DNA of 39,964 nucleotides, taken from the NCBI RefSeq assembly GCF_900103035.1, contig NZ_FMWO01000100.1, forward strand, positions 1 to 39,964. The letters are read 5' to 3'. The stretch comes from Nitrosomonas mobilis (lineage in GTDB: Bacteria > Pseudomonadota > Gammaproteobacteria > Burkholderiales > Nitrosomonadaceae). A model generated the notes under the pieces. It saw only the letters and a program-made list of their open reading frames with translations. It did not search any database and was not told where the DNA came from. Within the stretch, counting starts at the first letter, position 1. Each line of letters opens with the position of its first letter. Of this stretch, positions 27,144 to 36,717 are shown in pieces. The translations under genes and the position numbers were made by a program.

Positions 27144-30100
27144 AGATCATCGACAACATCAATTCTTTGTTGGGCGACGATCTGAAGGCCTCCATCTACC
27201 CCAAGGCCAAACTGAAGATCGCAGCATCGTGCTTTTCGATCTATGCCTATGAAGCCTTGAAGTTGGAACTCTCAAAGATTGATTCGTTGGAATTCATCTT
27301 CACCGCTCCAACCTTCATTCCTAACGAAGTTACAGACAAACTCAGAAAAGAACGCCGAGAGTTTTTTATCCCTAAGGTCAACCGGGAACGCAGCCTCTTT
27401 GGCTCCGAATTTGAAATCCAGCTTCGCAATAAACTCACCCAGCGCGCTATTGCCCGCGAGTGTGCCGAATGGATGCGCCGCAAAGTCAGATTCCGCTCTA
27501 ATAAAACCAAATCTCCGATGCAGCAGTTTGCCTGCATTCAGGGGCCTTCGCTGGAAGCGGCCTATATGCCTTTGCATGGTTTCACCGCCGTGGATCTGGG
27601 ATATCAGCAGGGTGATGCTGTTTCCAACATCGTCAATCGGGTAGAAGAGACGGCCTTTACGTCGACATACCTTCAGCTCTTTGACCAGATCTGGAATGAT
27701 CCAACGAAACTTGAAGATGTGACTACCGCGATCTGTGATCATATCGCGTCGGTCTATCAGGAAAATTCGCCAGAGCGCATCTACTTCCTGATGCTCTACA
27801 ACATCTTTAGTGATTTTCTCGATGATATCGACGAAGATGTCCTGCCCAATGACCGCACGGGTTATCAGGACACGCTGGTCTGGAACAAGCTTTTCAATTT
27901 TCAGCGTGATGCCGCCATAGGCATTATCAACAAGCTGGAAACCTATAACGGCTGCATCCTGGCCGACAGCGTAGGGCTTGGTAAAACATTCACAGCTCTG
28001 GCCGTTGTGAAATATTACGAGCTGCGCAACCGTTCGGTGCTGGTGCTGTGTCCCAAGAAACTTGCAGACAACTGGCTGAATTACAACAGCAACCTGACGA
28101 CCAACATCTTCTCCAGGGATCGCTTCAATTATGATGTGCTGTGCCACACCGATCTGTCCCGCACCTCGGGAGAGTCGTTTGGCACTCCTCTGAACCGCGT
28201 TAACTGGGGCAATTATGATCTGGTCGTGATCGATGAGTCGCACAATTTCCGCAACAACGATGCCGTTAAAGACCGGGAAACCCGCTATCAGAAACTGATG
28301 AACCAGATCGTCCGCCAGGGCGTTAAAACCAAGGTTCTGATGCTGTCCGCCACCCCAGTCAATAACCGCTTCAATGATCTGCGCAACCAACTCGCGCTGG
28401 CTTACGAAGGCGACTCTGAAAATCTCAGCAAGAAGCTGCGCACGGACAGATCAGTGGAAGAAATCTTCCGCAATGCCCAGATGGTCTTCAATAAGTGGTC
28501 AAAACTGGCACCTGAGGATCGCACGGCGCGAGCTATTCTGGATTCCCTTGATTTTGACTTCTTTGAGTTGCTTGACAGCGTCACCATCGCCCGTTCGCGC
28601 AAGCACATCCAGACCTTTTACGACACCAGTGATATAGGCCAATTTCCCGAGCGCCGCAAACCGCTCTCATTTCATTCGCCACTGGCCGGGCGAACGGATG
28701 TCATGAGCTTTAACGAGATCTTTGAACAGCTCTCGTTGCTTAAGCTCGCCGTCTATGCGCCGATTAGCTACATCCTGCCCAGTCGGCTCAAAAAATATGA
28801 AGACCTGTACGACACGCAGGTAGAAGGTGGCAAAGGGAAGCTGAAGCAGGCAGATCGCGAAAGAAGCTTGCAGGCATTGATGACGACCAATCTGCTCAAG
28901 CGTCTGGAAAGCTCGGTTGAGGCTTTTCGGCTTACCCTGAAAAGCCTGCATGACAACCACGCCCGGACTCTGAGCAAAATTACTTCATTCAGGGTCGCAG
29001 GCGCTGCTGGCAGTGTCTTTGGCTGGACCGAAGCCATAGCAAACCTCGAAGCCGAGGAGGATGATATCCCAGTTCCGGATGACGCCGAGATCGGTGGCAA
29101 GGTGAAGATAAACCTTGCCGACATGGATCTTCCCTCGTGGGAACATGATCTGAAGGTTGATCTGGAAGTTATTAACGCCTTGCTAAGCTCCATGGCAAAA
29201 GTCACCCCCGAGGACGACGCCAAGCTGCAACACTTGAAATCCCTGATTCTCGGCAAGATTAACAACCCTATCAATGACGGCAATAGAAAGATACTTGTTT
29301 TCACTGCCTTTGCTGACACAGCCAACTACCTCTACAACAATCTAGCGGATACCCTCCTGGCAACGCAGAGGCTGCACACCGGGAAAGTAACCGGCAAGGA
29401 TGTGCCGAAGTCAACCCTCAAAAAGAATTATGATTTTCAGTCGCTGTTGACGCTTTTTTCTCCTCGCGCCAAGGAGAAGGCCCAGGTGCTGCCAAATGAA
29501 CCAGCTGAATTGGACCTGCTGATTGGCACCGACTGCATTTCCGAAGGGCAAAACCTTCAGGACTGCGACTATCTGATCAACTACGACATCCACTGGAATC
29601 CGGTTCGTATCATTCAGCGATTTGGCCGGATCGACCGTATCGGCTCCATCAACAAAACTATCCAGTTGGTCAACTACTGGCCCGACATTTCTCTGGATGA
29701 ATACATCAATCTTAAGGAGCGGGTCGAAAATCGAATGGTCATTGCCGACGTGACAGCCACTGGTGACGATAACGTCCTCACCGCAAAAAGCAGCGATATA
29801 TCCTACCGGAAAGAGCAACTTCGGCGGCTGCAGGAGGAAGTGATCGAGCTAGAGGACCTGAAAACCGGTGTATCCATCACTGATCTTGGCCTGAACGATT
29901 TCCGTATGGACCTGCTGAATTATGTCAAAACTAATGGCGACCTCGCCAACGTGCCCAATGGCTTGCATGCGGTTGTCCCCGCCAGACCCGAGCTGGGATT
30001 GCACCCTGGTGCCATCTTTGCCCTGCGCAACTGCAACCATGCGGTCAATATCAATCAGCAGAATCGGTTGCACCCCTACTATTTGATCTATATCTCTGGC

Positions 30101-30412
30101 GACGGGCAGGTCATTGCCAACCACACCGAGGTCAAAACACTGCTGGATCTGGTGCGTTCCAGCTGCAAAGAGCAATCGGAGCCCATTCAGTCGGTCTGCC
30201 GCCTCTTCAATCAGCAGACCGACGAAGGCCGGAACATGAAATCTTATTCCAACCTTCTGGATACCGCGATCCGTTCGATGATCGACGTCAAGGAGGAAAA
30301 AGATCTGGACAGCCTCTTCTCCGGTGGCAGAACCACGGCCCTGGTGAACACCATTGCAGGGCTTGATGATTTCGAACTCATCGCCTTTCTTGTGGTACAG
30401 GAGGGAGCGTGA
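27140..30412 (+). CDS. SNF2-type helicase of the defence island
   Basis: A 1090-residue superfamily 2 helicase. Residues about 1-150 resemble a phospholipase D-like region (LKIAASCFSIYAYEALK, then FIFTAPTF), as in SNF2-related helicases with an N-terminal PLD fold. The motor has Walker A DSVGLGKT at 276-283, VLVLCPKKLADNW, motif II DESH at 365-368, LSATPVNNR, and in the second RecA lobe ILVFTAFADTANYLYNNL, GTDCISEGQNLQ and QRFGRIDRIG (826-835), which contains the arginine finger. Such motors translocate on double-stranded DNA. It is encoded just upstream of a DUF4391-like gene and a type III Mod/Res pair, and starts inside the stop of a small ORF. Base composition is visibly richer in GC than the flanking housekeeping genes. 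Confidence 0.88.
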   Translation: MKIIDNINSLLGDDLKASIYPKAKLKIAASCFSIYAYEALKLELSKIDSLEFIFTAPTFIPNEVTDKLRKERREFFIPKVNRERSLFGSEFEIQLRNKLTQRAIARECAEWMRRKVRFRSNKTKSPMQQFACIQGPSLEAAYMPLHGFTAVDLGYQQGDAVSNIVNRVEETAFTSTYLQLFDQIWNDPTKLEDVTTAICDHIASVYQENSPERIYFLMLYNIFSDFLDDIDEDVLPNDRTGYQDTLVWNKLFNFQRDAAIGIINKLETYNGCILADSVGLGKTFTALAVVKYYELRNRSVLVLCPKKLADNWLNYNSNLTTNIFSRDRFNYDVLCHTDLSRTSGESFGTPLNRVNWGNYDLVVIDESHNFRNNDAVKDRETRYQKLMNQIVRQGVKTKVLMLSATPVNNRFNDLRNQLALAYEGDSENLSKKLRTDRSVEEIFRNAQMVFNKWSKLAPEDRTARAILDSLDFDFFELLDSVTIARSRKHIQTFYDTSDIGQFPERRKPLSFHSPLAGRTDVMSFNEIFEQLSLLKLAVYAPISYILPSRLKKYEDLYDTQVEGGKGKLKQADRERSLQALMTTNLLKRLESSVEAFRLTLKSLHDNHARTLSKITSFRVAGAAGSVFGWTEAIANLEAEEDDIPVPDDAEIGGKVKINLADMDLPSWEHDLKVDLEVINALLSSMAKVTPEDDAKLQHLKSLILGKINNPINDGNRKILVFTAFADTANYLYNNLADTLLATQRLHTGKVTGKDVPKSTLKKNYDFQSLLTLFSPRAKEKAQVLPNEPAELDLLIGTDCISEGQNLQDCDYLINYDIHWNPVRIIQRFGRIDRIGSINKTIQLVNYWPDISLDEYINLKERVENRMVIADVTATGDDNVLTAKSSDISYRKEQLRRLQEEVIELEDLKTGVSITDLGLNDFRMDLLNYVKTNGDLANVPNGLHAVVPARPELGLHPGAIFALRNCNHAVNINQQNRLHPYYLIYISGDGQVIANHTEVKTLLDLVRSSCKEQSEPIQSVCRLFNQQTDEGRNMKSYSNLLDTAIRSMIDVKEEKDLDSLFSGGRTTALVNTIAGLDDFELIAFLVVQEGA

Positions 30413-30417
30413 TGAAG

Positions 30418-30484
30418 CCACGAAACACACGAAAAGTGAAAAACGGGAAATATTCTTCTTTCGCGTCGTTCGCGATTTTCGCGG
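30418..30484 (+). repeat. Palindromic repeat R1 between helicase and DUF4391 genes
   Basis: The left arm CCACGAAACACACGAAA (30418-30434) is identical over 17 bases to the reverse complement of the right terminal repeat of the GxxExxY element. The 26-base right arm (30459-30484) matches the right arm of the repeat inside mod (33184-33209) at 25 of 26 bases. The two arms are imperfectly complementary. R1 therefore looks like a hybrid of two repeat variants and places a structured spacer between two genes of the operon. Confidence 0.75.
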
Positions 30485-30503
30485 TCACAAAATGGGGATG
30501 GGC

Positions 30504-31226
30504 ATGAGTACGTTATTTGCCTACCCCGAACCGGCAAAGTTCGGGCGTATGCTGCCCAAAAGTAAAATATATGAGTACGCAAGCACGAGTACTGCCGTTA
30601 AAAATCTGTTTGTCCGGCAAGTGAAACAGATTGTCTGGCAATTCAAGCTTGCCCCGGAAACCGTCAACCTTAAGGGGACGCCGTCTGTTCCGGAGATCCA
30701 GATTTTCAGTATTGCTCTTAAGGGGGGCGAACTGAAAACAGAGGCGCTGCGTTGCATTGACCTGGCCATTTCCTTTCCGATCATTTTTGAGCTTCAGTTC
30801 GACGGCAAAGTAAAATCCATTGCCGCCTTTAAAAGACCGAGCGAAGCGGATGCCGGCAAGTGGGTTATTAGTGAATATTTCGTTAGCGACTGGGTAAAAG
30901 AGTTAACCACGGAAAACACAGAAATTAACAAACAAAATCCTTCCGTGCCGTCTGTGTATTCCGTAGTTCAAAGAAAGCCTTTACCTTTGGTAAGAGATTT
31001 GGGGCAGTTGTATGAAAAAATACTCGATGGATTGATGCCCTATCCGGCACGGCTGGGCGAAGACCTGCAAACACGGGTGGAACGGATGGAGCGCATTCGC
31101 CTCAAGCAGCATGAGCTGGAGCGTTGCGAAGTCCGGCTCCGCAAAGAGAAACAATTTAACCGCAAGGTTGCGATCAACGCCGAGCTGCGTGAGCTGAAAC
31201 AAGAACTGGAAGGATTGATCTCATGA
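30504..31226 (+). CDS. DUF4391-like protein of the defence operon
   Basis: A 240-residue protein that I assign to the DUF4391 family from its N-terminal pattern (LFAYPEPAKFGRMLPKSKIY) and from its place between an SNF2 helicase and a type III Mod gene, where I recall such proteins. Function is unknown. An alpha/beta domain (about 1-130) is followed by a repeat-encoded linker (about 135-155; TTENTEINKQNPSVPSV) and a C-terminal, highly charged coiled-coil stretch (RMERIRLKQHELERCEVRLR). I chose ATG 30504: ATGs at 30492 and 30498 are also possible, and the frame is open further upstream only because it runs through repeat R1. The end overlaps the next start by four bases (ATGA). Confidence 0.7.
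   Translation: MSTLFAYPEPAKFGRMLPKSKIYEYASTSTAVKNLFVRQVKQIVWQFKLAPETVNLKGTPSVPEIQIFSIALKGGELKTEALRCIDLAISFPIIFELQFDGKVKSIAAFKRPSEADAGKWVISEYFVSDWVKELTTENTEINKQNPSVPSVYSVVQRKPLPLVRDLGQLYEKILDGLMPYPARLGEDLQTRVERMERIRLKQHELERCEVRLRKEKQFNRKVAINAELRELKQELEGLIS
30906..30967 (+). repeat. Palindromic repeat R2 inside the DUF4391 gene
   Basis: ACCACGGAAAACACAGA (30906-30922) and TCTGTGTATTCCGTAGT (30951-30967) are complementary at 15 of 17 positions. The repeat is read in frame as about 21 polar, low-complexity residues of the protein, bridging its folded N-terminal part and the coiled coil. Confidence 0.75.
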
Positions 31227-31624
31227 ACCACGAAAAACACGAAAAGCACGAAAAAATACTGTATAGAGAAGAAGTGTTCGCCATTCAGGGTGCCATCTTC
31301 GATGTGTATCGTGAAATGGGCTGTGGTTTTCTGGAAGCCGTCTATCAAGAGTGTCTGGCAAAAGAGCTGAGGCAACGAGGAGTTCCATTCCAGCCGCAAA
31401 AAGAATTAATCCTGACCTACAAAGGGCAGGCTCTGGAGCAGCGATACAAACCTGATTTTATCTGCTTCGACAAAATCATTGTTGAGTTGAAGGCGGTTAC
31501 GGAGTTAGGCAAAGCACACAAGGCCCAGCTGTTCAACTACCTGAAGGCAACCGGATTGAAACTCGGCTTGTTGGTCAACTTTGGCCACTACCCCAAAGCG
31601 CAAATTGAAAGAATCATCCTATGA
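31223..31624 (+). CDS. GxxExxY-family PD-(D/E)xK protein
   Basis: A 133-residue protein of the GxxExxY family (TIGR04256; related to PDDEXK_3). The name motif is GFLEAVY at residues 35-41. The nuclease-like core is YKPDFICFDKIIVELKAV, with D78 and E88-x-K90 forming the PD-(D/E)xK set. Family function is unproven; a nuclease activity is inferred. Residues 2-11 (NHEKHEKHEK) are encoded by the left terminal repeat. Its start overlaps the DUF4391 stop. It is flanked by inverted repeats, so it could be a passenger inserted into the operon rather than an original component. Copies of this family are often numerous and repeat-associated in environmental genomes, from memory. Confidence 0.85.
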   Translation: MNHEKHEKHEKILYREEVFAIQGAIFDVYREMGCGFLEAVYQECLAKELRQRGVPFQPQKELILTYKGQALEQRYKPDFICFDKIIVELKAVTELGKAHKAQLFNYLKATGLKLGLLVNFGHYPKAQIERIIL

Positions 31625-31657
31625 AACACTTTCGAGTATTTCGTGTGTTTCGTGGTT
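31226..31657 (+). mobile_element. Repeat-bounded GxxExxY element
   Basis: AACCACGAAAAACACGAAA (31226-31244) and TTTCGTGTGTTTCGTGGTT (31639-31657) form terminal inverted repeats that match at 18 of 19 positions and enclose the GxxExxY gene almost exactly, a unit of 432 bases. No transposase is present, so movement would need an external enzyme. No target-site duplication is obvious. Mobility is inferred. Confidence 0.6.
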
Positions 31658-31674
31658 AAAGAAAGAGGTTGTAT

Positions 31675-33636
31675 ATGGAAAAGATGAAAATGCACTCCCC
31701 GAACCTGACTCAGGAAAATATCGCCCGTATCCGTGAGCTGTTTCCCGGCTGCGTGACCGAGGCTCATGGCGAGAATGGTCAGCTGAGGCTGGCGGTAGAC
31801 TTTGATCAGTTACGACAGGAATTGTCGGAATCCATCGTGGAAGGCCCCCAAGAACGTTACCACCTCAACTGGCCCGGCAAGCGGGAAGCCCTGCTCACCG
31901 CGAACGTGCCCATTGCCAAAACCCTGCGCCCCTGCCGGGAAGAGAGTGTGGATTTTGATACCACGAGGAATCTGTTTATCGAGGGCGACAATCTGGAGGC
32001 CTTGAAGCTGTTCCAGGAGACCTACCTCGGCAAGGTCAAGATGATCTACATTGATCCGCCGTACAACACGGGTAACGACTTTATCTATGAAGACGATTTT
32101 GCCGAGAATGTAGAAGAATTCCTGAAAAGGTCAAATCAGAAAGATGAAGAAGGCAATCGGCTGATTGCTAATACCGAGGCCAATGGGAGGTTTCATTCGG
32201 ACTGGCTTTCTATGATATATCCGCGATTAAAACTTGCGAGGAATTTACTGCAGGATGACGGTGTTATTTTTATTAGTATTGACGATAGCGAACTAGCCAA
32301 TCTCCGAAGGATGTGTGATGAAATATTTGGGGAATCCAATTTTGTATCAAATATAGTTTGGCAATCGCGAACCTCAATTTCGGATGATCATGAGGTGTCA
32401 ATGAATCATAATCATACGGTCATATACTCTAAAGACCGTGTTCATCTGAAGTTTTACGGTGAGAAGCTCAACGAATCGGAATATCAAAATAGGGATAATG
32501 ATCCAAGAGGGCCATGGAAACTGGTTCCGCTAGACGCAAATAAGCCCGGGGGAAATACACATTATCCTATTTTGAATCCCAACACTGGAGAGGAATACTG
32601 GCCGCCTGAAGGTCGGAGTTGGGCAATAAACCCTGAGCAATATAAGAAACTATGTGATGACAATAGGATTGCCTTTGGGCTAGGTGGTGATTCGGCTCCA
32701 AAAAGAAAGCTTTTCCTAATGGAAAGACATGAGAAAGGAGACACCAGGACACCAAGCTCTATTCAAATATTTTGTGGGACTACGAAGGATGGATCTGCTG
32801 AAGTTGTCGAGCTATTTGGGAAAAAAAAGATTTTTAGTTATCCAAAGCCAACTACTTTTATATCTAAGTTAATCCAATTTGGAATCTATAACGAGAAAAA
32901 CCAGATACTTTTAGATTTCTTCGCAGGTTCTGCCACTACCGCCCATGCTGTCATGCAGCTTAACGCCCAAGACGGCGGCAACCGCAAATTCATCATGGTG
33001 CAGCTTCCCGAGCCCTGCGATGAACAGTCCGAGGCATTCAAGGCAGGCTATAAAACCATCGCCGAGATCAGCAAAGAACGTATCCACCGCGCTGGCAGGA
33101 AAATCAAAGACGAGTTAACCGCGAAAGGCGCTAACAACGCGAAAAATAAAGAAAAATTATTCGCCGAGGGCGATAAAGAAACCTTTCGCGACGTTCGCGA
33201 TTTTCGCGGTTCCAAAGATTTGGATATCGGCTTTCGCGTCCTCAAGGTCGATACATCCAACATGGCCGACGTCTACTACACGCCGGACGCCATTGACCAA
33301 AGTCAAATACAGCTCTTCACCGACAATACCAAGTTAGACCGCACACCCGAAGACCTGCTCTTCCAGGTATTGCTGGACTGGGGCGTAGATCTTTCACTGC
33401 CTATCCGAAAAGAGGTCATCCAGGGCAAGACCGTCTTTTTTGTCAATGAGCCGCCCTACGATCTTGTCGCCTGCTTCGATACCGGCGTGAATGAGGACCT
33501 GGTCAAGGAGCTGGCCGGATTTGAACCGCTGCGTGTCGTTTTCCGTGACAACGGCTTCGCATCTGATGCTGTCAAGATCAACGTGGAGCAGATCTTTAAG
33601 CAGATGTCTCCGGGCACTGAAGTGAAATCGATATAA
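31675..33636 (+). CDS. mod: Type III restriction-modification methyltransferase (Mod)
   Basis: A 653-residue DNA adenine methyltransferase of the beta arrangement: catalytic motif IV DPPYNTGNDF at about residues 127-136 precedes the S-adenosylmethionine motif I LDFFAGSATTAHAV (D414 on). It would methylate adenine N6 at one strand of an asymmetric site and supply specificity to Res. The start is ATG 31675 (AAAGAGG upstream), not the TTG at 31669. The segment between the motifs, the target-recognition region, is visibly more AT-rich than the rest of the gene. Repeat R4 is read in frame at about residues 481-513. A 12-base gap leads to res. Confidence 0.93.
   Translation: MEKMKMHSPNLTQENIARIRELFPGCVTEAHGENGQLRLAVDFDQLRQELSESIVEGPQERYHLNWPGKREALLTANVPIAKTLRPCREESVDFDTTRNLFIEGDNLEALKLFQETYLGKVKMIYIDPPYNTGNDFIYEDDFAENVEEFLKRSNQKDEEGNRLIANTEANGRFHSDWLSMIYPRLKLARNLLQDDGVIFISIDDSELANLRRMCDEIFGESNFVSNIVWQSRTSISDDHEVSMNHNHTVIYSKDRVHLKFYGEKLNESEYQNRDNDPRGPWKLVPLDANKPGGNTHYPILNPNTGEEYWPPEGRSWAINPEQYKKLCDDNRIAFGLGGDSAPKRKLFLMERHEKGDTRTPSSIQIFCGTTKDGSAEVVELFGKKKIFSYPKPTTFISKLIQFGIYNEKNQILLDFFAGSATTAHAVMQLNAQDGGNRKFIMVQLPEPCDEQSEAFKAGYKTIAEISKERIHRAGRKIKDELTAKGANNAKNKEKLFAEGDKETFRDVRDFRGSKDLDIGFRVLKVDTSNMADVYYTPDAIDQSQIQLFTDNTKLDRTPEDLLFQVLLDWGVDLSLPIRKEVIQGKTVFFVNEPPYDLVACFDTGVNEDLVKELAGFEPLRVVFRDNGFASDAVKINVEQIFKQMSPGTEVKSI
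33117..33211 (+). repeat. Palindromic repeat R4 inside mod
   Basis: The left arm at 33117-33143 (AACCGCGAAAGGCGCTAACA plus CGCGAA at its end) pairs with the right arm at 33185-33211 at 22 of 27 positions. The frame stays open, giving about 32 residues (LTAKGANNAKNKEKLFAEGD followed by KETFRDVRDFRGS) that look unlike the surrounding Mod sequence. The right arm is nearly identical to that of R1. Confidence 0.8.
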
Positions 33637-33648
33637 GGAGGGCTTGGC

Positions 33649-36600
33649 ATGAAACTAAAGTTCAAAGTCCAGCCCTATCAAACCAATGCGGTGGAATCCG
33701 TGGTTGACTGCTTTGCCGAGCAGGTGAATACCTCGGGCATTGCCTACCGGATCGACCCGGGCGTGGCGAAAAATAGGACGGAGTATACACAAGCCAGCCT
33801 TTTGGAGGCTCATGGTTTCAAGAATGCTGATATTCAACTGACCGGCGCCCAGCTGCTGGCCAATATCCATGCTGTCCAGCGGCGACAGAATCTGTCCTTG
33901 TCGGACAAGCTAGTGTCAAGCGCCGGATGCAAGGTCAATCTTGATGTGGAGATGGAAACCGGCACCGGCAAAACCTACTGCTACATCAAAACCATTTTTG
34001 AGATGAACAAGCGCTACGGCTGGACCAAGTTCATCGTGGTGGTACCCAGCATTGCCATCCGTGAAGGCGTACTCAAATCGCTGGAGATTACTGCCGAGCA
34101 CTTTACCGAGAGCTATGGCAAGAAGGCCCGCTTCTTTGTCTACAACTCCAGGCAGCTGCACCATCTGGAAAGCTTCTCTTCCGATGCAGGCATCAACGTC
34201 ATGGTCATTAATATCCAGGCGTTCAATGCTACGGGAAAGGATAACCGCCGCATCTATGACGAACTGGACGACTTCCAGTCGCGCAAGCCTATCGATGTGA
34301 TCAGCAGCAACCGCCCCATCCTGATCTTGGATGAGCCTCAGAAAATGGAAGGCGAAAAGACGCTGGAGGCGCTGGCCAAGTTCAAACCATTGATGATCCT
34401 GCGCTACTCGGCCACCCATCGAACCACGCACAACAAGATCCACCGCCTCGACGCCTTGGACGCCTACAACCAGAAGCTGGTGAAGAAGATCGCGGTGCGT
34501 GGCATTGCGGTGAAGGGTCTCGCTGGTACCAACGCCTATCTCTACCTGGAATCCATAGAGATTTCCAAGAAGGCACCGGTTGCCCGAATCGAAATGGAAG
34601 TGCGCCAGGGCGGCGGGATCAAGCGGATCGTCAAACGCCTGGAGCGCGGCAAGGATCTGTTCATTGAATCAAACGAGCTGGACCAATATCGCGGCTTTGT
34701 CATCGCCCAGATCGACGCCAACAAGGACACAATTGAGTTTACCAGCGGACAGGTGTTGTCGGCAGGTGATGCAACGGGTGATGTAACCGAAGCGACCATG
34801 CGGAGAATTCAAATTCGTGAAGCCATCAAAGCGCATCTGGAGAAGGAAAAGCGACTCTTTACACAGGGCGTCAAGGTGTTGTCACTTTTCTTTATTGATG
34901 AAGTCGCCAAATATCGCGATTACAGTCAGGCGGATGACCAGGGAGAATATGCCCGTATTTTTGAGGATGAGTACGAACAGCTTAAGTCTGAATATTTAGG
35001 CGAGCTGGCGCTTGATAATGAGGCTTACCGCACGTATCTGGCCGACATCAATGTTGGTCGTACCCATGACGGTTACTTCTCCATCGATAAAAAAACCAAG
35101 AAGCTTACCGATCCGAGCTTCAAGACACGTGGAGAGGGCGCCGGGCTCTCAGATGATGTCGATGCCTATGATCTGATCCTGAAGGATAAGGAACGGCTAC
35201 TCTCCTTCGCGGAACCGGTCCGGTTCATTTTTTCCCATTCCGCCCTGCGCGAAGGTTGGGACAACCCCAATGTTTTCGTCATGTGCATGCTCAAGCACAG
35301 CGACAACACGATCTCGCGCCGCCAGGAAGTTGGCCGAGGGTTGCGGATCAGCGTCAACCAGCATGGGGATCGTATGGATAACCCGGCAACGGTTCATGAC
35401 GTGAATATCCTGACCGTAGTCGCCAGCGAGAGCTACAAGGACTTTGTCGGAAATCTTCAGCGCGAGATCAGCGGCTCCCTCTCTGCCCGCCTCCGCAAGG
35501 CGGACGAAGCCTACTTCACCGGAAGAACCATCACCACGGAAACCGGTGTGCTGGAAATTACCTCGGTTATGGCCAAGCAGATATATAAGTATCTGCTCAA
35601 GAACGACTATACCGATGACGTGGATCAGGTTGCCGAAGCCTACCACAAGGCAAAAGCCAACGGGACCCTTGCGGCGCTTCCGTCCGAGCTTGCCCCTCAC
35701 GCAGAACAAATTTTTAGCCTGATCGACAGCGTCTTCAGCGAGTCGCAGCTGCCCCCCGTGGGGGATGATCGCAAGCCGAAGACTAATCCGCTGAATGCCA
35801 ACTTCGAGAAAAAAGAATTCAAGGCGCTATGGAACCGTATCAACCAGAAGGCCGTGTACCGTGTTGAGTTTGATTCCAGTGAACTCATACAGAACTGCAT
35901 CCGGACGCTCGACAAAGAGCTGCGGGTGACGCCGCTGACTTACACGATTCAGAAAGGTGAGCAGGCAAATCAGGCAAGTTACGAGCAACTCAAGTCTGGA
36001 CAGATCTTTGAACTGCGCGAAACGGGCACCGAATATGGAACATCCGTCCATTCCATGGTCACCTATGACCTGCTCGGGAAAATCGCCGAAAACACCCAAC
36101 TGACAAGAAAGACAATCGCTGAAGTTTTAAGCGGTGTTCAGACGGCAGTTTTCAAGCAATTCAAACAAAACCCGGAGCATTTCATTGCCGAAAGTTCACG
36201 ACTTATCAATGAGCAGAAGGCAACGATCATCATTGAACGGCTGAGCTACGACAGCATCGCTGAGACCCACGATATCGATATTTTCACCGCAGGCCAAAGC
36301 AAACAGGATTTCACCAGGGCCAGCGAGAAGCTGAAGAACCACATCTACGATTATTGTGTAACCGACTCAAAGGTTGAGCGGAAGTTTGTGGAAGAGCTGG
36401 ACACCAGCACCGAGGTGGTCGTTTATGCAAAACTTCCCCGAGGCTTCCTGATTCCTACTCCCGTTGGCGACTACAACCCGGACTGGGCCATTTCGTTCAA
36501 GGAAGGCTCGGTCAAACACATCTATTTCGTTGCCGAAACCAAAGGGTCCATGTCCAGCATGGAGCTGCGGGCCATCGAGCATACGAAAATCGACTGCGCC

Positions 36601-36717
36601 CGCAAGTTCTTCGCGGAGATCAACCGCAGGATTGATCCCGAACACGTGAAATACGACGTGGTGACTAGCTATGGGAAGCTGATGGAGATTGTAGGCAATG
36701 GAGAGACATCCGCTTAA
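33649..36717 (+). CDS. res: Type III restriction enzyme Res (helicase-nuclease)
   Basis: The 1022-residue Res subunit of a type III system, which with Mod cuts DNA carrying unmodified, inversely oriented sites. Walker A is GTGKT (105-109), motif II DEPQ (228-231), and a SAT motif follows ([11 protein letters not shown]). Lobe 2 shows [21 protein letters not shown] and [12 protein letters not shown]. The C-terminal PD-(D/E)xK nuclease is intact: YNPDWAI (D945) and VAETKG (E963-x-K965). GGAGGG precedes the ATG. The reading frame is uninterrupted over more than 3 kb, so the system is probably functional. Confidence 0.93.
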   Translation: MKLKFKVQPYQTNAVESVVDCFAEQVNTSGIAYRIDPGVAKNRTEYTQASLLEAHGFKNADIQLTGAQLLANIHAVQRRQNLSLSDKLVSSAGCKVNLDVEMETGTGKTYCYIKTIFEMNKRYGWTKFIVVVPSIAIREGVLKSLEITAEHFTESYGKKARFFVYNSRQLHHLESFSSDAGINVMVINIQAFNATGKDNRRIYDELDDFQSRKPIDVISSNRPILILDEPQKMEGEKTLEALAKFKPLMILRYSATHRTTHNKIHRLDALDAYNQKLVKKIAVRGIAVKGLAGTNAYLYLESIEISKKAPVARIEMEVRQGGGIKRIVKRLERGKDLFIESNELDQYRGFVIAQIDANKDTIEFTSGQVLSAGDATGDVTEATMRRIQIREAIKAHLEKEKRLFTQGVKVLSLFFIDEVAKYRDYSQADDQGEYARIFEDEYEQLKSEYLGELALDNEAYRTYLADINVGRTHDGYFSIDKKTKKLTDPSFKTRGEGAGLSDDVDAYDLILKDKERLLSFAEPVRFIFSHSALREGWDNPNVFVMCMLKHSDNTISRRQEVGRGLRISVNQHGDRMDNPATVHDVNILTVVASESYKDFVGNLQREISGSLSARLRKADEAYFTGRTITTETGVLEITSVMAKQIYKYLLKNDYTDDVDQVAEAYHKAKANGTLAALPSELAPHAEQIFSLIDSVFSESQLPPVGDDRKPKTNPLNANFEKKEFKALWNRINQKAVYRVEFDSSELIQNCIRTLDKELRVTPLTYTIQKGEQANQASYEQLKSGQIFELRETGTEYGTSVHSMVTYDLLGKIAENTQLTRKTIAEVLSGVQTAVFKQFKQNPEHFIAESSRLINEQKATIIIERLSYDSIAETHDIDIFTAGQSKQDFTRASEKLKNHIYDYCVTDSKVERKFVEELDTSTEVVVYAKLPRGFLIPTPVGDYNPDWAISFKEGSVKHIYFVAETKGSMSSMELRAIEHTKIDCARKFFAEINRRIDPEHVKYDVVTSYGKLMEIVGNGETSA

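Noticed and set aside
27272..28390. 372-codon minus-strand open frame opposite the SNF2 helicase
   Set aside because: It lies entirely antisense to a frame with clear helicase motifs and has no domain features of its own; it is a coding shadow of GC-rich codons.
30354..30503. N-terminal extension of the DUF4391 protein to 290 residues
   Set aside because: The extra frame runs through the end of the helicase gene and through palindromic repeat R1; ATG 30504 agrees with the conserved domain start.
30418..33211. The repeated palindromes as a CRISPR array
   Set aside because: The copies are few, irregularly spaced, internally palindromic, partly coding and lack uniform spacers; no cas genes are present.
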